The notes under the pieces: model-generated
What the model saw: only the letters and a program-made list of their open reading frames with translations
Told to the model about the DNA's origin: nothing
The model's database searches: none
Program-made: the position numbers and the translations under genes
In this document: in pieces, positions 6,664 through 12,171 of the stretch
Layout: each line of letters starts with the position of its first letter
How positions within the stretch are numbered: position 1 is the first letter of the stretch
Assembly: GCA_018241165.1 (NCBI GenBank)
Contig: JAFEEK010000040.1
Span: 1 to 12,171, forward strand
DNA length: 12,171 nt
Source: Pseudomonadota bacterium
Lineage (GTDB): Bacteria > Pseudomonadota > Gammaproteobacteria > Xanthomonadales > Rhodanobacteraceae
Direction: 5' to 3'

Positions 6664-9141
6664 TCAGTCGCCGGACCGGGGTTTCGCGTCCTTGACGTAC
6701 TTGTCGAACCAGCGCTGCATTTCGTAGGCGAGCTGTTCCTGCGATTCCATCGCCGAATACCAGTGCGGTTCATGCGGCAACATGACCAGGCGCGTGGTGC
6801 CGCCATTGCCGCGAATCGCCTCGTAGAACGTCTCCGACTGCATCGGCGTGGTGCCCGGGTTCGCATCGTCGGCGCCATGCACGAGCAGCAGCGGGATCTT
6901 GATCTTGTCGGCGGAGAAGAACGGCGACACCTTCAGGTACACATCGGTGGCTTGCCACACCGAGCGACGCTCGTTCTGGAATCCGAACGGCGTCAGCACC
7001 TTGTCGTATGCGCCACTGGTCGCAACGCCGGCTCGGAACAAATCGGAATGCGCGACCAGGTTCGCCGTCATCAGCGCGCCGTGGCTGTGGCCGGTGACGC
7101 CGATGCGGTCGCGATCCACGACGCCAAGTTCGACCGCCTTGTCGACCGCCGCCTGCGCATCGGCGAGCAATTGCGGCAAATACGTGTCGTAGGCGGATTT
7201 CGGATCGCCGACGATGGGGAACGACGCGTTGTCGATGATCGCGTAGCCCGCCAGCAGCAGCAATTGATGCTGGCGCAGCCAGGTGAAGTTGTTCTGCGTA
7301 CCGGCCACCTGCCCGGCCTGCGCGGCATTGGCATAGTCGAGCGGATAGGCGTACAGGATCGCCGGCAGGCGCGTGCCTTTCTTGTAGCCGGGCGGCGTCA
7401 TCAGGGTGAACGACAGATCCAGCCCGTCGGCGCGCTTGTATCTGACCAGACGCTTCTCGATGCCACGCACGGCCGGCAACGGATCGGGGCTATGCGTGAG
7501 CGCCGACGCAGTCGAGGCGAATACCGCTTCGCCGGCCGGCGCCGCAACCGGCTTGCCGCGCGAGCGCACCCAGACGTTGGGCACGTCGGTTGGCGATTGA
7601 TGCCAGGTCAGGTATTGCTGCGTGCCATCCCCGGCAAACGCGATGAAAGTTTCGAGCGCGGACTTGTCGCTGCGGAACAGGCGTTCGGTCTTCAGCGATT
7701 TCAGATCGAGTCGGTCGAGAAACGGGCGAATGCCATCCGGGGAAGCGCCGGCGCCATCGAGATACATCGCATCGCCGTCGATTTGCACAACGCGCACGCC
7801 GTTGGCCAGTTCGTGCGTCACCGGCATGCCCGGATTGGCGTACTTCTCGTCGCTGGACATGTCCCACAGCAGGCGCGGTGCGCGTGCCGGATCGTCGACG
7901 TCGACGATGAAGGTGCGGGTCCAATGCCGGTTCCGGTCGAATTCGCCGAGCAACGCGATATCGGGACGCTGCGTCCATGCGATGCCGGTGTAGCGTTCAT
8001 CCGTGCGCGCGATCTCGACCGGCGCCACGTCGAACGGCGCCTTGAGCAGCATGATCTTGTCGCGCTTGGGCACGCTCGCGTTCCAGTCGCCGCCATCCAG
8101 CGCTTCGGCCCAGGTCAGCGTGGCCGGATCGGTCGCGCGCCAGTCGAAGTCGCGCGGACCCGTCGGCACGCCGGCGATCGGCACGCGATCGGCGAGCGGC
8201 AGGTCGGCAATTTTCTTGACCGCGACGTGCGCACGGTCGCCCACATCCCACACCTCGACGGATTTCGGGAAGCGGCTGTAGGTGACGATGTACGAATACG
8301 GTTTGTGGATCGTCTCGACGAGCAGGTGTTTGCCATCCGGTGCGGCCTGCAGCGAAAGATAGTTGGCGGGCTTGCCGACCGGTGCGATGGCCAGCGTCGT
8401 CGCATCGACCAGCGCAAGCTGCGATGATGCGTAATAATCGAACAAATCCTCGTCGTGCGCGTTCTTGAGCGTGTCGCGCACCTCGTAGGTGCTGCTGCGG
8501 CCGGCCTTGCCGTCGCTTTCCTGGATGCTCGGCCCCGGCGGCACGGCGGGTTCCGGCGGCGGCGCGCCGAGTGCATCCGGCACGAGCTTGACCAGCAGCG
8601 ATGCCTGGTCCGGCATCCACTGCATTTCGTCGTTGAACATCGGGTTGAGCCTCACGCCCGGCACCTGTTTCACCGTGCCGGTACGGGTATCGCCGATCCA
8701 CAACTGCACGGCATCCGTGGCGAGATTGACGAAGGCGAAACGCTTGCCGTCGGCAGACCAGTGCGGCATGCCGGCGCAGGCATGCTCGGGCAAGGCGACC
8801 GGCGTGCGTTTGCCGTCGGCGACATGGACGAGCTCGTAGCCGATCATGCACGGCGTGACGCCGTAGCCTCCGGGCGTGTCGTGCTTGGAGTGGTTGCGCG
8901 GCTCCACGCGCACGCCGGCAAGGCGCAGGTACGGCTCGGCCACGCGCGCGATCGGCGGATAGGCAAGGCGCGAGACGAGCAGGATGTCCGCACGCGTCGG
9001 GCTGACCGACGGCGTCGGCGGCAACGGCGCGTGCAGCGCCTCGAGAATCGGTTTGGACGGCTGATCGTATGCGGCCTGCGCGCCGGCGGCGGCGAACAAG
9101 GCAGCAATGGCGACGGCATAACCCGAACGGTTTCGGAACAT
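6664..9141 (-). CDS. Secreted S9-family serine peptidase (glutamyl-endopeptidase-like, S9D type)
   Basis: This 825-residue prolyl-oligopeptidase-superfamily hydrolase is predicted to act in the periplasm or outside the cell. The ATG at 9141 has GGGGAG at 9150-9155, eight bases away. A signal peptide (FRNRSGYAVAIAALFAAAG) ends at AQA, residue 23. The first two thirds look like the beta-propeller, with repeated WSADGKRFAFVN-type blades. The C-terminal alpha/beta-hydrolase domain has the nucleophile elbow GHSHGA (Ser686), HGADDANPGT (acid Asp758 or Asp759) and LPHEPHWYS (His793). The PMQSE segment and the PHExHxYSAxES layout match the S9D glutamyl endopeptidases more than DPP4 or classic prolyl oligopeptidases; cleavage after Glu is therefore expected but not shown. 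It stands alone: a terminator follows it, and another separates it from mdh upstream. Confidence 0.92.
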   Translation of the reverse strand: MFRNRSGYAVAIAALFAAAGAQAAYDQPSKPILEALHAPLPPTPSVSPTRADILLVSRLAYPPIARVAEPYLRLAGVRVEPRNHSKHDTPGGYGVTPCMIGYELVHVADGKRTPVALPEHACAGMPHWSADGKRFAFVNLATDAVQLWIGDTRTGTVKQVPGVRLNPMFNDEMQWMPDQASLLVKLVPDALGAPPPEPAVPPGPSIQESDGKAGRSSTYEVRDTLKNAHDEDLFDYYASSQLALVDATTLAIAPVGKPANYLSLQAAPDGKHLLVETIHKPYSYIVTYSRFPKSVEVWDVGDRAHVAVKKIADLPLADRVPIAGVPTGPRDFDWRATDPATLTWAEALDGGDWNASVPKRDKIMLLKAPFDVAPVEIARTDERYTGIAWTQRPDIALLGEFDRNRHWTRTFIVDVDDPARAPRLLWDMSSDEKYANPGMPVTHELANGVRVVQIDGDAMYLDGAGASPDGIRPFLDRLDLKSLKTERLFRSDKSALETFIAFAGDGTQQYLTWHQSPTDVPNVWVRSRGKPVAAPAGEAVFASTASALTHSPDPLPAVRGIEKRLVRYKRADGLDLSFTLMTPPGYKKGTRLPAILYAYPLDYANAAQAGQVAGTQNNFTWLRQHQLLLLAGYAIIDNASFPIVGDPKSAYDTYLPQLLADAQAAVDKAVELGVVDRDRIGVTGHSHGALMTANLVAHSDLFRAGVATSGAYDKVLTPFGFQNERRSVWQATDVYLKVSPFFSADKIKIPLLLVHGADDANPGTTPMQSETFYEAIRGNGGTTRLVMLPHEPHWYSAMESQEQLAYEMQRWFDKYVKDAKPRSGD

Positions 9142-9166
9142 GATGATTTCTCCCCGGCAATGCACC

Positions 9167-9198
9167 AAAGAATAAGGCCGCCCGTTGCGGGGCGGCCT
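9167..9198 (-). terminator. Rho-independent terminator after mdh
   Basis: A perfect nine-base stem, 9175-9183 with 9190-9198, encloses a six-base loop. On the minus strand it is followed by TATTCTTT. It lies 36 bases after the mdh stop and ends the aminotransferase-mdh unit. It also occupies most of the space in which the promoter of the S9 peptidase must lie. Confidence 0.75.
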
Positions 9199-9234
9199 GT
9201 ACCATTGGTCACGTCACGGCGCGAGACGCGCCGA

Positions 9235-10221
9235 TCACTTTTTCGCGAACAGATGCTCGACGCCGGCGCGTTCTTCGCGCAGTTCCTTGTCGGTGGCGTC
9301 CATGCGCGCACGCGAGAACGCGCTGATTTCCAGTCCCTGCACGATGGCAAACTTGCCATCTTTGCACGTCACCGGATAACCATAGATCACCCCGGGCTTG
9401 ATGGCGTAGCTGCCGTCGGACGGGATGCCCATCGACACCCAGTCGCCCTGCGCGGTGCCCAGCGCCCACGAATGCATGTGATCCACCGCAGCAGCCGCGG
9501 CCGAAGCGGCCGACGACGCCCCGCGCGCCTTGATGATGGCCGCGCCGCGCTGCTGCACAGTCGGGATGAAATCCTTCTCGTACCACGCTTGGTCGACCAG
9601 CGCCATTGCCGGCTTGCCCTTCACCGTCGCGTGGTGGATGTCCGGATACTGGGTCGAGGAGTGATTGCCCCAGATGATCATCTTGGCCACGTCGGTATTG
9701 TGCGCGCCGGTCTTTTCGGCGAGCTGCGACTTGGCGCGGTTGTGGTCCAGGCGCACCATCGCGGTGAAGCAGTTCGGATCCAGATCCGGCGCGTTTTGCT
9801 GTGCGATCAGCGAGTTCGTGTTGGCCGGGTTGCCGACGACCAGCACCTTCACGTTGCGCTTCGCGTGCGCGTTCAGTGCCTTGCCTTGCGGGGCGAAGAT
9901 CGCGCCGTTCGCTTCGAGCAGATCCTTGCGCTCCATGCCGGGGCCGCGCGGGCGCGCGCCAACGAGCAGCGCGTAATCGACATCCTTCGCCGCGACGTTC
10001 ACGTCGTCGGTACACACGATGCCGGCGAGCAGCGGAAACGCGCAGTCGTTCAACTCCATCGCAACGCCGTTCAGCGCCGGCAGCGCGGGCGTGATTTCCA
10101 GCAGGTGCAGGATCACCGGCTGATCCTTGCCAAGCATGTCGCCGGATGCAATGCGAAACAGCAAGGCGTAGCCGATCTGGCCGGCGGCGCCGGTGACGAG
10201 AACGCGGACGGGGGCTTTCAT
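9235..10221 (-). CDS. mdh: Malate dehydrogenase (NAD-dependent)
   Basis: It interconverts malate and oxaloacetate with NAD(H) in the TCA cycle, in the cytoplasm. The 328-residue length is typical for the 'type 2' bacterial Mdh that resembles cytosolic eukaryotic enzymes. Visible are the Rossmann loop GAAGQIG (11-17), Glu42 at the end of the second strand (supporting NAD rather than NADP), the mobile-loop arginines Arg92 and Arg98 in RPRGPGMER, the LDHNRAKSQ segment with Asp159 and Arg162, and the catalytic His187 in IIWGNHSS. The ATG at 10221 has a strong AAGGAG (10228-10233) filling the gap after the aminotransferase stop. Only 12 bases separate the two genes, so they are cotranscribed. They share oxaloacetate as substrate, forming a malate-aspartate node. 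A terminator follows. Confidence 0.97.
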   Translation of the reverse strand: MKAPVRVLVTGAAGQIGYALLFRIASGDMLGKDQPVILHLLEITPALPALNGVAMELNDCAFPLLAGIVCTDDVNVAAKDVDYALLVGARPRGPGMERKDLLEANGAIFAPQGKALNAHAKRNVKVLVVGNPANTNSLIAQQNAPDLDPNCFTAMVRLDHNRAKSQLAEKTGAHNTDVAKMIIWGNHSSTQYPDIHHATVKGKPAMALVDQAWYEKDFIPTVQQRGAAIIKARGASSAASAAAAAVDHMHSWALGTAQGDWVSMGIPSDGSYAIKPGVIYGYPVTCKDGKFAIVQGLEISAFSRARMDATDKELREERAGVEHLFAKK

Positions 10222-10233
10222 GGACGACTCCTT

Positions 10234-11433
10234 CTATTTCAATTCGGCAAAAAACTCGGCGATGCGCTTCAAGCCTTCGGTCAACTCTGCGGCCTTGCAG
10301 GTGTACGAGATGCGCAACGCGCGCGGCTCGCCGAACGCCGAGCCCGGCACGCAGGCCACGCCCTTGGCATCGAGCAGTGCCGCGCAGAAATCGACGTCAT
10401 TCGCGATTTTCTTGCCATCGTGCGACTTGCCGAAAGCACAGGAAATATCCGGGAACACGTAGAACGCGCCCTGCGGACGCGGGCACTTCACGCCGGGAAT
10501 CGCCAACAGTGCGTTCATCACCTCGTCGCGGCGGCGCGAGAAATCCGCGCACTTCTCGCGCGGAATGTCCTGCGGGCCGGACAGCGCGGCCACGCCGGCG
10601 GCGGTGACGACTTCGGGCAAATTCGTGATGTGGTTGGAATTGAGCGTGACCAGCGCCGTGGCGAGGCGCTCCGGTGCGGCGACGAAGCCCACGCGCCAGC
10701 CCGGCATGCCGTAGGTCTTGGATAGCGAATCCATCACCGCGGTGCGTTCGCGCAGTTCGGGACGCACATGCACGATGTTGTGGTAGCCGACGCCGTCGAA
10801 CACCATGCGGTTGTAGATGTCGTCGGTGATGATCCAGGTATCCGGATGTTTCACCAGCACGTCGGCAATCGCGGCGATTTCATCACGGGTGTAGACCATG
10901 CCCGTGGGGTTCGACGGATTGTTGAACAGGAAGACTTTCGGTTTCGACGCCAGCGCTTTGTCGAGTTGCGCCGGCGTGAGCTTGTAGTTCTGCTCCGGCG
11001 GGCACGGCAACAAGGTGATCTTCGCATCGAGAATTTCGGCGATATCGACGTAGCTCGTCCAGTACGGCGTCGGGAACACGATTTCGTCGCCCGGATCGAG
11101 CAATGCCTCGCACAAGTTGTACAACACCTGCTTGGCGCCGATGCCGGTGGCGAGGTTTGCGCGCGTGTAGCCGCTGAATCCGCCCTCCTTCAGATGCACA
11201 AGGAACGCATCGAGCAGATCGTCGCGACCGCGGTTGGAACCGTAGGCGCCGGTGTCGGTTTTCAGCGCCGCGCGAACGGCTTCGTAGACATGTTCGCCGG
11301 GCAGGAAATTCGGCACGCCGATGGAAAAATTGACGATGCTGCGGCCTTCCGCCTTCAATTTTTTCGCCTTGTCGGCGATCACCATGATGGCGCTGGGTTT
11401 GGCGCGGCCCATGCGTTGCGCAAGCTGGAGCAT
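10234..11433 (-). CDS. aspC: Pyridoxal-phosphate aminotransferase, class I (aspartate aminotransferase type)
   Basis: It probably transfers the amino group between aspartate and 2-oxoglutarate, giving oxaloacetate and glutamate, in the cytoplasm. With the ATG at 11433 it has 399 residues, the normal length. Fold-type I hallmarks are all present: SNRGR/GIGAKQ near 66-101 (phosphate contact region), PTPYW (121-125), NNPSNPTG with Asn175, TDDIY with Asp205 and Tyr207, and SLSKTYGMPGWRVG with the Schiff-base Lys239, plus the C-terminal LRISY arginine. The motif pattern fits the 1-beta subgroup, which includes Asp and some prephenate or broad-specificity enzymes, so the symbol is a best guess. The upstream in-frame extension to 11553 is unsupported: it crosses the promoter-like site and has no ribosome-binding site. 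It is the first gene of the unit with mdh. Confidence 0.9.
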   Translation of the reverse strand: MLQLAQRMGRAKPSAIMVIADKAKKLKAEGRSIVNFSIGVPNFLPGEHVYEAVRAALKTDTGAYGSNRGRDDLLDAFLVHLKEGGFSGYTRANLATGIGAKQVLYNLCEALLDPGDEIVFPTPYWTSYVDIAEILDAKITLLPCPPEQNYKLTPAQLDKALASKPKVFLFNNPSNPTGMVYTRDEIAAIADVLVKHPDTWIITDDIYNRMVFDGVGYHNIVHVRPELRERTAVMDSLSKTYGMPGWRVGFVAAPERLATALVTLNSNHITNLPEVVTAAGVAALSGPQDIPREKCADFSRRRDEVMNALLAIPGVKCPRPQGAFYVFPDISCAFGKSHDGKKIANDVDFCAALLDAKGVACVPGSAFGEPRALRISYTCKAAELTEGLKRIAEFFAELK

Positions 11434-11465
11434 CGACGTTTCCCGACTTTGCTGCGGAGCCGCAA

Positions 11466-11474
11466 ATTCTAACA
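11466..11474 (-). promoter_or_regulatory. Extended -10 promoter element for the aminotransferase-mdh operon
   Basis: On the minus strand the sequence TGT-TAGAAT gives an extended -10 (TGn followed by a hexamer one mismatch from TATAAT), about 32 bases before the ATG. The predicted leader is about 25 bases. No good -35 is visible, which is common for extended -10 promoters. Confidence 0.5.
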
Positions 11475-11505
11475 CAGCCGCGCCTGCGTCCTTGTGCCGG
11501 AATTT

Positions 11506-11513
11506 GCTAAGCT
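11506..11513 (+). promoter_or_regulatory. Possible sigma-S-like -10 for the GlsB-family gene
   Basis: GCTAAGCT matches the known sigma-S -10 pattern KCTAYRCT at seven of eight positions. It lies about 62 bases before the start codon with no recognisable -35. Related small membrane proteins are stress-induced in enteric bacteria, so the match is sensible but statistically weak. Confidence 0.3.
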
Positions 11514-11575
11514 GCGCGCACGCCGGGGAGGCTGGGGCCGGCGACAACGGCAATCACATTCCAAGGAGATCCCCA

Positions 11576-11830
11576 ATGATTCATCTTATCTGGTCGGTCA
11601 TCGTCGGCTTCATCGTCGGCTGGATCGCGAACATGTTCTTCCACGCGGTCAGCGGTTTCTGGATGACGGCCATCGTCGGCATCGTCGGCTCGTTGATCGG
11701 CGGCTTCATCGGCGGGCTGATCAAGAAACCTGCAGACGGCTCCATGTTCCATCCGGCGGGATTCATCATGTCCATCATCGGCGCGGTCATCTTGCTGTGG
11801 ATCATCCAGGTGACCGGCTTCCACATCTGA
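11576..11830 (+). CDS. GlsB/YeaQ/YmgE-family stress-response membrane protein
   Basis: This 84-residue inner-membrane protein starts at the ATG at 11576, preceded by a strong AAGGAG (11563-11568) with seven bases of spacing. Three hydrophobic helices are visible: about 2-20 (LIWSVIVGFIVGWIA), 29-49 (the glycine-rich IVGIVGSLIGGFIGGL) and 62-80 (FIMSIIGAVILLWIIQV), separated by a short KKPADGS loop. The length and the GWIA/GIVGSLIGG/GAVILL pattern match the transglycosylase-associated (GlsB/YeaQ/YmgE) family. Members are linked to general stress responses, but their molecular role is not settled; the 'transglycosylase-associated' name comes from an old genomic association. The gene is monocistronic, divergent from the aminotransferase gene, and closes at a strong terminator 20 bases after its stop. 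Confidence 0.92.
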   Translation: MIHLIWSVIVGFIVGWIANMFFHAVSGFWMTAIVGIVGSLIGGFIGGLIKKPADGSMFHPAGFIMSIIGAVILLWIIQVTGFHI

Positions 11831-11850
11831 GGCAGCGCCCCGCTTCAAAC

Positions 11851-11880
11851 AAAAAAGCCGCCTTCGGGCGGCTTTTTTTT
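11851..11880 (+). terminator. Strong bidirectional Rho-independent terminator
   Basis: An A6 run leads into GCCGCC, a TTCG tetraloop (11863-11866) and GGCGGC, followed by eight T residues. The A and T tracts extend the stem and make it work on either strand. The UUCG loop is exceptionally stable in RNA. It ends the GlsB-family transcript and isolates it from the kinase gene. Confidence 0.93.
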
Positions 11881-11909
11881 GCCATCGCGTCATCCGTTTC
11901 ACCGATGGC
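11881..11909. repeat. Seven-base inverted repeat upstream of the kinase gene
   Basis: GCCATCG (11881-11887) and CGATGGC (11903-11909) are perfect reverse complements with 15 bases between. The pair lies directly after the terminator and 75 bases before the kinase start, so it could be an operator or a leader stem. Chance is also a reasonable explanation at this length. Confidence 0.3.
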
Positions 11910-11983
11910 GCGTTGTGCCAGCCGAATGCCCGGCAGCGCCTGCGTCAACCCGGGCCCGAATAACGCCAAATCAGGGTCTGACA

Positions 11984-12171
11984 ATGAATACCATTGGACA
12001 CTATCGCACGCTTGGCCTGCTCGGCCGCGGCGGCATGGGCGTGGTTTACAAGGGCCACGAATCGTCCTTGAACCGCTATGTCGCGATCAAGGTGCTGGCC
12101 GATTCCCTCGCCCACGACGAGTCGGTCAAGGAACGCTTCCTGCGCGAAGCCCGTTCCATGGCCGCGCTCAA
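11984..12171 (+). CDS. Hanks-type serine/threonine protein kinase, N-terminal part only
   Basis: The frame has no stop before the window ends, so only 62 codons are seen. It begins at the ATG at 11984, with AGGG (11973-11976) seven bases upstream. The sequence opens directly with a kinase N-lobe: YRTLGLLGRGGMGVVYKG holds the glycine-rich ATP loop (14-19), VAIK holds the ATP-anchoring Lys36, and RFLREARSMAAL holds the alpha-C Glu55 that pairs with it. The GRGGMGVVY form is typical of bacterial PknB/Stk-like kinases. With no leader sequence, the kinase domain is cytoplasmic; transmembrane and sensor parts (TPR, PASTA or WD40 are common) would lie beyond the edge. The kinase identity is firm; the target and the full architecture cannot be seen. 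Confidence 0.93.
   Translation, partial: MNTIGHYRTLGLLGRGGMGVVYKGHESSLNRYVAIKVLADSLAHDESVKERFLREARSMAAL

Noticed and set aside
8455..10725. Plus-strand open frame of 756 codons spanning antisense to the peptidase, mdh and the aminotransferase
   Set aside because: It crosses three real genes and two intergenic regions including a terminator, has no ribosome-binding site of note, and its translation resembles no family.
11802..11984. Minus-strand 60-codon frame across the region between the GlsB-family and kinase genes
   Set aside because: It reads through the strong terminator hairpin and lacks a ribosome-binding site or any recognisable sequence.

Overview
This is an ordinary, densely coded stretch of chromosome from a high-GC gammaproteobacterium. 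The Mdh, PrpC/PrpB, AspC-type and S9 peptidase sequences look most like those of the Xanthomonadales (Xanthomonas, Lysobacter and Rhodanobacter relatives). That placement rests on remembered family resemblance, not on a search. I see no rRNA or tRNA gene, insertion sequence, prophage gene, CRISPR array or attachment site. No gene-free stretch exceeds about 155 bases, so there is no unexplained large gap.

Layout, left to right. (1) Bases 2-334 (+): the 3' part of an integral membrane protein gene that enters from outside the window. Its stop codon shares a CTAG palindrome with the stop of prpC. (2) Bases 331-3120 (-): a methylcitrate-cycle operon read prpB, then an uncharacterised membrane-anchored protein, then prpC. 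(3) Bases 3211-4560 (+): a sodium/proton:dicarboxylate or amino-acid symporter divergent from prpB, separated by 90 bases. (4) Bases 4604-6295 (-): an exported tetratricopeptide-like protein with conserved histidine motifs. (5) Bases 6439-6606 (+): a 55-residue lipoprotein with two WxxGxW repeats. (6) Bases 6664-9141 (-): a secreted S9 (prolyl-oligopeptidase superfamily, glutamyl-endopeptidase-like) serine peptidase ending at a hairpin terminator. (7) Bases 9235-11433 (-): a tight two-gene unit, a class I aminotransferase followed by malate dehydrogenase, ending at a second terminator. (8) Bases 11576-11830 (+): a GlsB/YeaQ/YmgE-type small membrane protein followed by a textbook bidirectional terminator. 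(9) Bases 11984-12171 (+): the first 62 codons of a Hanks-type serine/threonine protein kinase that runs off the window.

How the genes fit together. The clear theme is C3/C4 acid metabolism. PrpC condenses propionyl-CoA with oxaloacetate, and PrpB releases pyruvate and succinate. The divergent symporter probably imports C4-dicarboxylates or acidic amino acids. The aminotransferase and malate dehydrogenase both act on oxaloacetate, linking aspartate, 2-oxoglutarate and malate pools. The peptidase and the TPR protein are envelope or secreted proteins with no visible tie to this theme.

I did not find a convincing new biological system. The best leads are the uncharacterised gene inserted between prpB and prpC, the histidine-motif TPR protein, and the symporter with a substituted sodium-site motif.
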